This document shows, one piece after another, positions 44,980-53,816 of a DNA stretch of 64,000 nucleotides (positions are counted from its first letter, which is position 1; each line of letters starts with the position of its first letter). Origin of the DNA: Portibacter lacus (GTDB taxonomy: Bacteria > Bacteroidota > Bacteroidia > Chitinophagales > Saprospiraceae); the NCBI RefSeq assembly GCF_021533215.1, contig NZ_JAJNKA010000001.1, forward strand, positions 496,001 through 560,000. The letters run 5' to 3'. The position numbers were made by a program, and so were the translations under genes. The notes under the pieces are model-generated. The model made no database searches and was not told the origin of the DNA. It worked only from the letters and a program-made list of their open reading frames with translations.

Positions 44980-47900
44980 CTAGAAACTACTCTTTACTTG
45001 AGCTCTACCCACGTGAACAGTGTCTTTATCTCCTGTCTTTCTGCCTTCATAGGAAATACTGACATCTATATTTTTACGAATTCGTTTAGAGTAGTCTATA
45101 GACCATAATATGTTTTGGCCATCCTTAAGGCCGTCTAGCATACTCAACTCTAAGGAAGTATTAGGCACGCCATTATAATTGACATCGGCATATTTTATTT
45201 CGGCCATAATACGAGAGTCGCTTTTCTGAGAATAAGTCAGACCAAGGTTGAGATCGTTAATTAGCGCTGCTTCTCCTTCTAAGCCGTCCAGATTCTCTTT
45301 GTTTTCATACTTGTAGTCAACATTCAGACGGAATTGCTGGCCTATTCGGTAAGCAAGTTGAGGTTCTACTCGGTTACCTTTTATCAGGAAGTCATTATTA
45401 GAATACGTTTCGGAGGTAAGTGACCGCTGAGCTAAAGTTGCGATTACGATGAAATCCACATTTCTACTTATGGCTATTCTATTTCTCCAGTAGTATTCCT
45501 TGAACCCCCTTTGCTCATAGCCCTGGGTTTGCACAAGTTTATTGTTGTTATTTCGCATTCCTACTTGCGAGTCAAACTTTGGATTTCCTTTATTGAAAAA
45601 TAAGATGCCATTGTATAAAGAACTATAGCTAACCAAGGATGTATCTTGATCCGTAAATTGGCTTGTAGAAAAAACATTACTACTTCCTTTGTTCTTATTG
45701 TCTAAGCGGTAATTCGAAATGATAGACCATCTGGAAATGAAATTTTTAACCCTAGTTTTCTCCTTTTGAGCTCGGAAGAAAATTTTTGGCTCGATTCTCA
45801 AGGATTGGGTTAAGCCCGAGTTATTCGTTCTTATAAATTCATTGTTGAATAGATTAATTCTAACGAAGTTAGCTTCATCCTTATACGGTGCAATTTGGAA
45901 TTCATTTCGTTGTTGAACACCGTCTCCATCATCGATCCAGATGTACTCTCCTTCTCCAGGTAGAACTTCCCGAAAGTCAAATTCTATTTTGGGCTCTTGA
46001 CCACTGGAAACTTTATAATTGATACTGCTATTAAATGCGCCTTTCCAGAATCGAAGAATGTGATTTAGATTTCCTAGCAAGACCGTGTTATTGGTTTCTT
46101 CAGTCAATGTTTCATCGCGAATCATTAAATCTCTAAAGGTAAATGCCCAGCTCGCAGAGGAGAAAGTCTTTAAGTTCCAACTTCCATTTAATTCATATTC
46201 ATTGGCAGTAGTGGTCAATGTGAATTCCCCAGGCTTAGGAGAGTAATCGTTTCGTTGATTAAAGCCTACACCGAATCTAAATTTATCTTTTTCATCACTC
46301 TTTATGAAGAACTTGGAATAGTCATATAGGAAGCTGGTCGCGTTCAGAGTATCCACTTGTAGTTGTCTAATTTCATTCCTTTCTTGCTCTCTATAATAAC
46401 CAATGCTCCAGTTATCCAGCTTAGAGAATTTCTTAGTAATATTGATTTTTGGCCTTGCAAATGTTGTGTTAATTGTTTTCGAAGTAGATGTTAAGTAGTT
46501 GTTGTTAAAGTTCACTTCGAATCCACTATTCTTAGCATTGGCAGTAACGTTATGCCTGTTTCCTTCATAGAAACCAAACTGGGAAAAATTAGAATAAGTG
46601 TACCCCAGAGAAGCAAGATCTTTCACTTGCTTCAGATTGAATCCGAAATCACCGAGAAACTCACCAGTTAAGACTTCAGGATCCACATTCCAGTCTCTAT
46701 TAAATTCCGCATTTCTGTAAGGATTAAATGCTCTGAAATTCTCTCCCTTGGATTCCACGAGCAATTGTGGAGAAAAGGTCCAGTTTTTCTTTTTTCCGAA
46801 AGCTATTTTATTAACAAATTCCATTCTGCCACTTAAGCCAACATTATCATTATCCTGAATCTCAGAAAACCTATTCAGATCAAAATAGGACATTCCTAAT
46901 TCCATATTAGCTCTAGCATTTTTGTTAAAGGAGTAGGTTCCTTTTAGTGCATACATTTGTTTCTGTTCAGGAGCTACAAGTCTAATAAAAGGTTCATAGT
47001 TACCCTGCCCTGGGCCGACAAATTTATACACTCTTCCGTTTGCATTTATGGCGGTATTTATGGCATAGGATCCTGCCTTTTCACCAACATCTGAAAAGCT
47101 TGCTTGATATTTCGCACTGTCAGGATTGCTAGTGAAAACAAGAATGGAGTCAGCAAGGATAGGATTGTATTCTTTTTTATAATAAATTTGATTTGCGCTG
47201 TATTCATCTAAGTTGGTCCTAACTCCTGACCGAATCGCGGTTTCGTCTTGGTCGCCAGCTTGACTAAGTAGAAACAGGTCAGTAGAATCTAGTTCAATAT
47301 TACCAGTAGTGCTTTTGCTATCTTGTTCACTAACCATATTGAAATCGAGATTAAATTTCCCTTTTTTATATGCGGAGTTGTATTGGTATAAAGATCGCAG
47401 GTATTTCTGATCAGCGTATTCGAATTCGACAATAATCCTACTATCTTTTGTGACAAGTCTATTCGTGGTGAAAATAATTTCTGCTCTATCGTAAAAGATA
47501 ACATAATCATTTTCTTCACCTCTAGTTAGCAATTTACCATCGAAGTAAACCTTTTCAGTTCCGGAAAGAATAATTAAAAATCGTTCTCCCTCGCTACCGG
47601 TTAACTTATACGGACCTTGATTTCCCTCTGCAACTTTTAGCGTGTTTCTTGAAAATTTACCTCTAGAAATCGCTGCACTTCCTTTTTGGAATAGACTGCC
47701 ATTTTTACCGAAGTCATTTTCTTGGATAACAGAAACTCCTTGCAGCTTTTTATAATAATTAATAAAGTATGAATTAGGACGCGCTATTTCATAATCACCG
47801 GCGAGGAGGGTAGTGTTTTTTCTTTTTAGTTGGATGAATACTTTATCGAAATCTTGAAGCTGCTGCGTCGTTCCTTCAGGCTGAATAGGAATGTTAGCAT

Positions 47901-48450
47901 CAGAAATGGAAGCTAGAATTTCTAAGTCATCTGACAATTTTCCACCTAGTTGTAGATTAAAACTAGAATTCAGTACCAAGCTTTGGCTATTACCAAAAGA
48001 AAGTCCTCTAGAAAAACTACCATCATATTCTAGACCTTTAGAAAATAGTAATTCGTTGTCTTTTTGGTCATAAATATTGAAATCATAACCAATATATATT
48101 TCATCTGGTCGCGGAAGAACTTTAGTGCTGTCTAGATGAGAATAAGGAATTCCAAAGCGAACAGGAAAAACCCTATACATAATATTTATACTATCTGAGA
48201 TAGTGGTATCATCAGGGTTTATTGGTCTAATATGTAGACTATCATTAAAAATATTAAATAAAAATTGATCATTTATTAATGAGTCGCCTTGAAATAATTG
48301 CAGTGATCCACTTACGACACTTAAGGTGTCTAGAGGAATCGGAGAATCTTTTACGTTTATTTTTTTTAACCTGATATTAGACAAGTCACCTTGCGCAAAG
48401 GCAGACATGTAGGTACTTAGGCCAATAAAAAAGATTAAAAAGATTCTCAT
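44980..48450 (-). CDS. Large outer-membrane beta-barrel protein of unknown function
   Basis: 1156 residues with signal peptide MRIFLIFFIGLSTYMSAFAQ. The segment LEYDGSFSRGLSFGNSQSLV, NLQLGGKLSDDLEILASISD and TTQQLQDFDKVFIQLKRKNT (about 140-215) is a conserved start in a family of large Bacteroidota outer-membrane proteins. The rest is long alternating polar/aromatic beta strands ending in Phe (GRAQVKSSF), as outer-membrane barrels do. There is no TonB plug and no T9SS tail. It may be a translocon or polymer-export barrel; part of the layout recalls SprA but it is half that length. Confidence 0.7.
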   Translation of the reverse strand: MRIFLIFFIGLSTYMSAFAQGDLSNIRLKKINVKDSPIPLDTLSVVSGSLQLFQGDSLINDQFLFNIFNDSLHIRPINPDDTTISDSINIMYRVFPVRFGIPYSHLDSTKVLPRPDEIYIGYDFNIYDQKDNELLFSKGLEYDGSFSRGLSFGNSQSLVLNSSFNLQLGGKLSDDLEILASISDANIPIQPEGTTQQLQDFDKVFIQLKRKNTTLLAGDYEIARPNSYFINYYKKLQGVSVIQENDFGKNGSLFQKGSAAISRGKFSRNTLKVAEGNQGPYKLTGSEGERFLIILSGTEKVYFDGKLLTRGEENDYVIFYDRAEIIFTTNRLVTKDSRIIVEFEYADQKYLRSLYQYNSAYKKGKFNLDFNMVSEQDSKSTTGNIELDSTDLFLLSQAGDQDETAIRSGVRTNLDEYSANQIYYKKEYNPILADSILVFTSNPDSAKYQASFSDVGEKAGSYAINTAINANGRVYKFVGPGQGNYEPFIRLVAPEQKQMYALKGTYSFNKNARANMELGMSYFDLNRFSEIQDNDNVGLSGRMEFVNKIAFGKKKNWTFSPQLLVESKGENFRAFNPYRNAEFNRDWNVDPEVLTGEFLGDFGFNLKQVKDLASLGYTYSNFSQFGFYEGNRHNVTANAKNSGFEVNFNNNYLTSTSKTINTTFARPKINITKKFSKLDNWSIGYYREQERNEIRQLQVDTLNATSFLYDYSKFFIKSDEKDKFRFGVGFNQRNDYSPKPGEFTLTTTANEYELNGSWNLKTFSSASWAFTFRDLMIRDETLTEETNNTVLLGNLNHILRFWKGAFNSSINYKVSSGQEPKIEFDFREVLPGEGEYIWIDDGDGVQQRNEFQIAPYKDEANFVRINLFNNEFIRTNNSGLTQSLRIEPKIFFRAQKEKTRVKNFISRWSIISNYRLDNKNKGSSNVFSTSQFTDQDTSLVSYSSLYNGILFFNKGNPKFDSQVGMRNNNNKLVQTQGYEQRGFKEYYWRNRIAISRNVDFIVIATLAQRSLTSETYSNNDFLIKGNRVEPQLAYRIGQQFRLNVDYKYENKENLDGLEGEAALINDLNLGLTYSQKSDSRIMAEIKYADVNYNGVPNTSLELSMLDGLKDGQNILWSIDYSKRIRKNIDVSISYEGRKTGDKDTVHVGRAQVKSSF

Positions 48451-48639
48451 AAAGTAACTTTGCGAAAAGTTCTATTCGTGCTATAAGTAACGATTACCGA
48501 CTTCGCATATTCTAAAAAAATGAAAAAAATGCAATTTGAATTCAATAAATTAAGCACATATTACATATATTTGTAATATGTTCAGTGGTTTTTGTGCAAA
48601 ATTAAACATATAAATGGTAGACATATTTAGCTAAATGTT

Positions 48640-48647
48640 TATCTTTG
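48640..48647 (+). promoter_or_regulatory. Bacteroidota -7 element (TATCTTTG) for the peroxidase gene
   Basis: TATCTTTG fits TAnnTTTG. Transcription beginning a few bases later would exclude the in-frame TTG at 48652, favouring the ATG at 48667. Confidence 0.55.
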
Positions 48648-48666
48648 CCCTTTGATTGATTATCTC

Positions 48667-50595
48667 ATGAAGCAGAACAGTAGATATACAACTTTTAGAT
48701 TTTTCCTATGTGCACTTCTTGCACTTGTTAGTGTATATGGATATAGTCAAGATACAAGGACTTTAGATGGTTCAGGAAATAATACCCTCAATGCAAGTAA
48801 AGGTGCATCGGGAACGATTTTAAATAATATAACAAAGGTAGATTTTGCAGATGGTTATTCTATGCCATCGGCTCCAGATAGAGAAAATCCTAGAGTAATT
48901 AGCAATTTATTGTTTGCTCAGGAGGAAATCATGAATAATAAGGCACTGCTTAGTGATTACAATTGGGTTTTCGGGTTATTTATTGATCACGAGATTCACT
49001 TGATTAAAAATGCAGACGCTTCTGATCTTAGTGAGAATCTAGATATTACTCCTCCCGCAGATGACGAATTTTTCCTTCCGAATGAAAAGATTTTGATGAC
49101 TAGAAGCAGATATGCTGAAAGTACTGGCACTGAGGAAGGAAATCCTAGAAGATATGTTAATGAAAATACAGCTTTTTTAGATGGTTCAGCCATTTATGGA
49201 GTTGATGAGGAAAGAGCTAACTGGTTAAGAAGTCACGTTGATGGTAAGTTGAAAGTTTCTGAGAATAATTTATTACCATGGAATACGACAGATGGTAAGT
49301 TTAATTCTCCAGTTGATGTTTCTGCACCATTCATGAAAGATGAAACTCATAAATTAGTCAAGTATTATGTTGCTGGAGATACAAGAGCAAATAAGACGCC
49401 ATTGCTAATTGGCTTACACACTCTATTTGTGAGAGAGCATAATCGTAATTGTGATATTATAAAGAATAATAGGCCAGACTGGAATGATGAAGAGATTTAT
49501 CAACATGCGAAAAGGATTACCTCTGGAATTCTACAGTCTATCGTATACAATGAATGGTTACCTGCGCAAGGAATTAGTATTCCTCCGTATCAAGGTTATA
49601 ATGAATTAATAGATCCTTCGATTTCTAATATTTTCTCTGCTGCTGCATTTGATATGGGAGCCACATTTATCAATTCTAATGTTATTAGAATGAATAATAA
49701 TGGAGATGAAATATTAGGATCTCTTTCATATAGAGACGGATATTACAATCCAGATGCAGTTTGGCTTTCAGGTGGAATCGAGCCATTCCTTAAGGGGATG
49801 GGAACTCAGTTGCAACAAGAAGCTGATTGTAAAATGATCGATGATATTAGGAACTTCAGATTAGGAGAACCTGGTGAAGGAGGAATGGATATTGCTGCTA
49901 TTAATATTAATAGAGGCAGAGATAGAGGGATTTCGGATTACAACACGGTAAGACAAGATTTAGGTTTGCCAGCGATAAACCAGTTTTCAGATATTTGTGC
50001 TGATCCAACTGTTACCGCTAAAATGGAACAGATTTACGGAAATATTAACAATATAGATCCGTATGTTGGAATGTTGGCGGAAGATCACAAGAATAATGCT
50101 ACTTACGGAGAGTTAGGAATTACGATTCTAGCTAGACAGTTTAGAATGATTAGAGATGGAGATCGTTTCTTCTACCTGAATGATCCTTTGTTATCCAATA
50201 GTGAAAAGGAACAAATCACGAATACGAAGTTGTATCATGTAATATCTAGAAATACAGATATTGAGCTAATGCAAGAGAATGTTTTTCTTGCGATGTTGCA
50301 TGAAAACATTCCTAATGGTCCGGATTTAGAAAGATTGCAACTAAATGCAGCAATTTTCCCTAATCCTATTATCAATGGAGAAACTAACATTAAAGTTTAT
50401 ACTGAAAGAGATTCAGAGCTTAGTCTTCAGTTATTTGATAATATGGGTAGGCTTATCAGAAGTGCTACAGTCGAAATCACAAAAGGTGATAATATCATCC
50501 CAGTAAATTATTTTAATGATTTACCAAAGGGCGCTTATAACTTTAAGCTTGAGAATGACATAGGAATTTTCACAGTCGTTAAAGCCATTAAGTAA
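48667..50595 (+). CDS. Animal haem peroxidase homologue with T9SS type A signal, atypical proximal site
   Basis: About 642 residues from the ATG at 48667 (an open TTG lies at 48652, but the promoter motif argues against it). Signal peptide FRFFLCALLALVSVYGYSQ. Animal-peroxidase features: VFGLFIDHEIHLI (distal His near 106), ENTAFLDGSAIYG, LHTLFVREHNRNC (R-x-x-E) and NINRGRDRGISDYNTVRQDL. The proximal-His segment, normally AAFRFGHxxI, reads AAAFDMGATFINSNV, so both Arg and His are absent. The C-terminus begins NAAIFPNPIINGE and is a T9SS type A sorting signal. Confidence 0.85.
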   Translation: MKQNSRYTTFRFFLCALLALVSVYGYSQDTRTLDGSGNNTLNASKGASGTILNNITKVDFADGYSMPSAPDRENPRVISNLLFAQEEIMNNKALLSDYNWVFGLFIDHEIHLIKNADASDLSENLDITPPADDEFFLPNEKILMTRSRYAESTGTEEGNPRRYVNENTAFLDGSAIYGVDEERANWLRSHVDGKLKVSENNLLPWNTTDGKFNSPVDVSAPFMKDETHKLVKYYVAGDTRANKTPLLIGLHTLFVREHNRNCDIIKNNRPDWNDEEIYQHAKRITSGILQSIVYNEWLPAQGISIPPYQGYNELIDPSISNIFSAAAFDMGATFINSNVIRMNNNGDEILGSLSYRDGYYNPDAVWLSGGIEPFLKGMGTQLQQEADCKMIDDIRNFRLGEPGEGGMDIAAININRGRDRGISDYNTVRQDLGLPAINQFSDICADPTVTAKMEQIYGNINNIDPYVGMLAEDHKNNATYGELGITILARQFRMIRDGDRFFYLNDPLLSNSEKEQITNTKLYHVISRNTDIELMQENVFLAMLHENIPNGPDLERLQLNAAIFPNPIINGETNIKVYTERDSELSLQLFDNMGRLIRSATVEITKGDNIIPVNYFNDLPKGAYNFKLENDIGIFTVVKAIK

Positions 50596-50730
50596 ATATT
50601 ATCAGGTATTTATTTTCTCGTTATCCTTAAGAGTTTTCCATCTAAAGAATTACAGACATAAGCTTAGAGATTTGCGTAATCTGCGGGTCACTTTTTCACT
50701 GTCCACTTTTCTCTAATTTACACACCCTAT
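50596..50730 (+). other. Left flank of the tandem array
   Basis: No gene. It carries a degenerate copy (about 50664-50690) of the 30-bp AAATCTGCGTTAATCTGTGT-type element that recurs in each array unit. Confidence 0.5.
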
Positions 50731-51955
50731 CAAAAAATATTCATAGCATCCGCTGGTAATCGGACAAGTTCCGCTGGTAATCGGGCAAGTTATTCATGTG
50801 GTACCGAGAGTTTTTTACTATCCTGCCATGCCATCTATGCTGTTCCTGTATTTCTGAGATTAGGTTTTTTTATGAAAACAGGAAATGAACGTGACTTTAT
50901 GTTTTAAATCTGCGTTAATCTGTGTGATTTGCGGGCATCTTTTTATGCAGCAGACCATTCAACATTAAAAAAATATTCATAATATCCGCTGGTAAACGGA
51001 CAGGTTCTTCATGTGAAACCAAGAGTTTTTTACTATCCAGCTATGCCATCTATGCTGTTCCTGTATTTCTGAGATTAGGCTATTTTTATGAAAACAGGAA
51101 ATGAACGTGACTTTATGTTTTAAATCTGCGTTAATCTGTGTGATTTGCGGGCATCTTTTTATGCAGCAGACCATTCAACATTAAAAAAACATTCATAGTG
51201 TCCGCTGGTAATCTGGCAGGTTCTTCATGTGAAACCAAGAGTTTTTTACTATCCAGCTATGCCATCTTAGCTGTCCCTATATTTCTGAGATTAGGCTTTT
51301 TGTGAAAGCAGGAAATGAACGTGACTTTATGTTTTAAATCTGCGTTAATCTGTGTGATTTGCGGGCATCTTTTTATGCAGCAGACCATTCAACATTAAAA
51401 AAACATTCATAGTGTCCGCTGGTAATCGGACAAGTTCCGCTGGTAATCTGGCAAGTTATTCATGTGGTATCGAGAGTTTTTACTATCCAGCTATGCCATC
51501 TAAGCTGTCCCTATATTTCTGAGATTAGGCTTTTTGTGAAAGCAGGAAATGTACTTGACTTTTATGTTTTAAAATCTGCGTTAATCTGTGTGATTTGCGG
51601 GCATCTTTTATGCAGCAGTCCATTCAACATTAAAAAAAACATTCATAGTGTCCGCTGGTAATAGGACAAGTTCCGCTGGTAATCGGGCAAGCTATTCATG
51701 TGTGGTATCGAGAGTTTTTTACTATTCAGCTATTCCATCTAAGCTGTCCCTATATTTCTGAGATTAGGCTTTTTGTGAAAGCAGGAAATGTACTTGATTT
51801 TATGTTTTAAATTTGCGTTAATCTGTGTGATTTGCGGGCATCTTTTATGCAGCAGACCATTCAACATTAAAAAATATTCATAGCATCCCCTGGTAATCGG
51901 ACAAGTTCCGCTGGTAATCTGGCAGGTTCTTCATGTGAAACCAAGAGTTTTACTA
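50731..51955 (+). repeat. Tandem array of five full and one partial noncoding unit, about 215/236 bp each
   Basis: Counting from the TCCGCTGGTAA anchor, units begin at 50749, 50985, 51201, 51415, 51651 and 51886, giving periods 236, 216, 214, 236 and 235. The long form has an extra 21-bp copy of CCGCTGGTAATCGGACAAGTT; the short form has one copy. Each unit also contains AAATCTGCGTTAATCTGTGT (50906, 51122, 51336, 51572, 51809), TATGCAGCAG and an AGGAAATGAACGTGAC-like segment. Most periods are not multiples of 3, and the only frame (about 65 codons on the minus strand) is not kept, so it is noncoding. The partial sixth unit ends at the acyltransferase stop codon. Confidence 0.92.
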
Positions 51956-52855
51956 GATATTATCTACTACTTCCTCCCCATTATATTGATGTTTCCATCG
52001 CTTATGACTCCATAGCCAGCTCCCTGGATTTTCTAGAATATCCTTTTCTAGACGGTGCATAAATGCGAGCGTAATTTGGCCATCACCAAATTCATTCGGA
52101 TCTGTAACGAGCCATTCTAATACTAATTCATATTTGCCCCGGCCTTTACGAATAGGACAGCAATAGACAATGGGCATGTTGTATAGTCTAGCATATTTCT
52201 CAGGTCCATGAAGACAAGGAGTTTTTTGATTGAGAAAATCAATCCAATAACCAGACGCGGTATTAGACGGACTTTGGTCAGCAGCAAGGAGAAATAAAGC
52301 TGGTGGATTTGCATGAACATGCTTATCAAAAGCCAATTGCGTCTCTTTTAATTCGTAAAGCGATTCACCAGTATGGGACCTGGTTCTTTTCATATAATCT
52401 TCTAAGTATTTATTATGTAACTTTTTATAGAGCGCAACAGTGTGATGTTTTATGAAGTAGGGTGGTGATAATGCAGCCCATTCCCAGTTGTTGTAATGCC
52501 CAGCCACAAGAATAACTGATTGCTCAGATTCAAAGCAGCCATCTAATAATTCAGGATTCATAAATCTGTAACGATCCATGATTTGCTTTTTATTCATAGA
52601 AGCACCTTTAATCCCTTCCACCATAATGTCCGCTAGGTTTTTATATGCGGATTTGGCAATCAAATTAATGTCTGCATCGGACTTATCAGGAAAAGAATTT
52701 TTTAAGTTTGTAACGATAACTTTTTTTCTATATCCAGTAACTCTGAATAATAGAAAGTAAAGTAAATCAGCGATTTTGTATACTACCCAGAAAGGAAGTA
52801 GTTTAAAAATGAAAAGGAAGATTCTAAATGTGATATAACTTATGTATTTGCCCAT
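51953..52855 (-). CDS. Lysophospholipid/lipid A acyltransferase (LpxL/HtrB family)
   Basis: A 300-residue acyltransferase with an N-terminal membrane helix. The catalytic HxxxxD/E motif is GHYNNWEWAA (about residue 119). Other family pieces are ALYKKLHNKYLEDYMKRTRS, LLAADQSPSN and GSWLWSHKRWKH. It adds secondary acyl chains to lipid A or a related lipid at the inner membrane. The stop codon TAG (51955-51953) lies in the last bases of the tandem array. Confidence 0.92.
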   Translation of the reverse strand: MGKYISYITFRIFLFIFKLLPFWVVYKIADLLYFLLFRVTGYRKKVIVTNLKNSFPDKSDADINLIAKSAYKNLADIMVEGIKGASMNKKQIMDRYRFMNPELLDGCFESEQSVILVAGHYNNWEWAALSPPYFIKHHTVALYKKLHNKYLEDYMKRTRSHTGESLYELKETQLAFDKHVHANPPALFLLAADQSPSNTASGYWIDFLNQKTPCLHGPEKYARLYNMPIVYCCPIRKGRGKYELVLEWLVTDPNEFGDGQITLAFMHRLEKDILENPGSWLWSHKRWKHQYNGEEVVDNI

Positions 52856-52997
52856 ATTTTAGCAAATATAAAACTATTGAATGTTTACTTATCATGGTTT
52901 TGTAAATAGCTGGCATCTAATTTGCATCTAATGTTTTAGCCTATGCTTAATCAAAGTCTGGTGTATATTTAGGAATCACGAAATCTTACTTTTCTTT

Positions 52998-53654
52998 ATG
53001 TTAAATACAGTAATAATAGACAGTCAAAATCTCTTTACCGAAGGATTTAAATTATTACTGAATAACATGGAGCAACATAAGTTTAACTTTCTTAGTCTAA
53101 GCTTTGATGACCTTTTGAAAAAAGACCAAAGTGCAAAAGTTGATCTGCTTTTTTTGGAGTTAGATATGAAGCTACTGGAAGAACAAAAGCAGATTAGGAA
53201 GATTAGGAGGTTAAGAAAAGATACGAAAATTGCAATATTATCGACGTTTGATAATACGAAGGTTGTAAGAGAATCGTTTCAAAGTGGTATCGATGCTTAT
53301 TTCTTGAAAAATACAACACTTGAAGAAGTGGAAAAGGGAATAAGTGAAGTACTAAAAGGGAAGACCTTTATGACAGAAGGTTTAAGACTTACCCCTAAAA
53401 TAGGACATAAACCTAAATCTGAGGTAAGACAGAACCTTTTTGGTGATCATTATCAGATTAAACAAAAATTGACCAAGAGAGAAAAAGAGGTGCTAGAACA
53501 AATAGTTTTGGCAAAATCAAATATTGAAATTGGAGAACTATTATTTATTAGCGAGCAAACAGTAGGAGTACATAAAAAAAATATCATGAGAAAATTAGGA
53601 GTACACAATACAGTTTCGCTAGTTAGGTTCGCCATAGATAACAACTTGGCATAA
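52998..53654 (+). CDS. LuxR/NarL-type response regulator with degenerate receiver domain
   Basis: 218 residues. The N-terminal receiver domain (1-120) has VIIDSQNLF, LLFLELDM, ILSTFDN and YFLKNTT: the Thr/Ser and Lys conserved residues are kept. The phosphoacceptor Asp is replaced by Glu54 and one of the two N-terminal acidic residues by Ser9. The C-terminal HTH (about 153-212) reads LTKREKEVLEQIVLAKSNIE, then ISEQTVGVHKKNIMRKLGVH. No histidine kinase is adjacent. It may act without phosphorylation; its targets are unknown. Confidence 0.9.
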   Translation: MLNTVIIDSQNLFTEGFKLLLNNMEQHKFNFLSLSFDDLLKKDQSAKVDLLFLELDMKLLEEQKQIRKIRRLRKDTKIAILSTFDNTKVVRESFQSGIDAYFLKNTTLEEVEKGISEVLKGKTFMTEGLRLTPKIGHKPKSEVRQNLFGDHYQIKQKLTKREKEVLEQIVLAKSNIEIGELLFISEQTVGVHKKNIMRKLGVHNTVSLVRFAIDNNLA

Positions 53655-53779
53655 GTATTGTATTAGGATAATTGCTAATATTAGCCTACTTGAATTCAAG
53701 TGGCACGAATATTGGTTTTAATATACATGAAATACGAGTCTGGAAAATCTTAGAAATGAGTTTATGATAAAACTATTTC

Positions 53780-53787
53780 TATCTTTG
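53780..53787 (+). promoter_or_regulatory. Bacteroidota -7 element (TATCTTTG) for the cohesin/SprB gene
   Basis: TATCTTTG matches TAnnTTTG and lies 29 nt before the ATG at 53817. Confidence 0.55.
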
Positions 53788-53816
53788 TGTCCGTATTTTA
53801 CAATTAAAAAATTAAT

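Noticed and set aside
50977-51174. 65-codon minus-strand frame (starts MVCCIKRCPQITQI) inside the tandem array
   Set aside because: It comes from the repeat unit itself; the frame is not kept in other units and unit lengths shift the frame. Such translations are typical of this repeat type.
50731-51955. Possible CRISPR array
   Set aside because: Units are 214-236 bp and similar along their whole length, with no short repeat/unique spacer pattern and no cas genes nearby.
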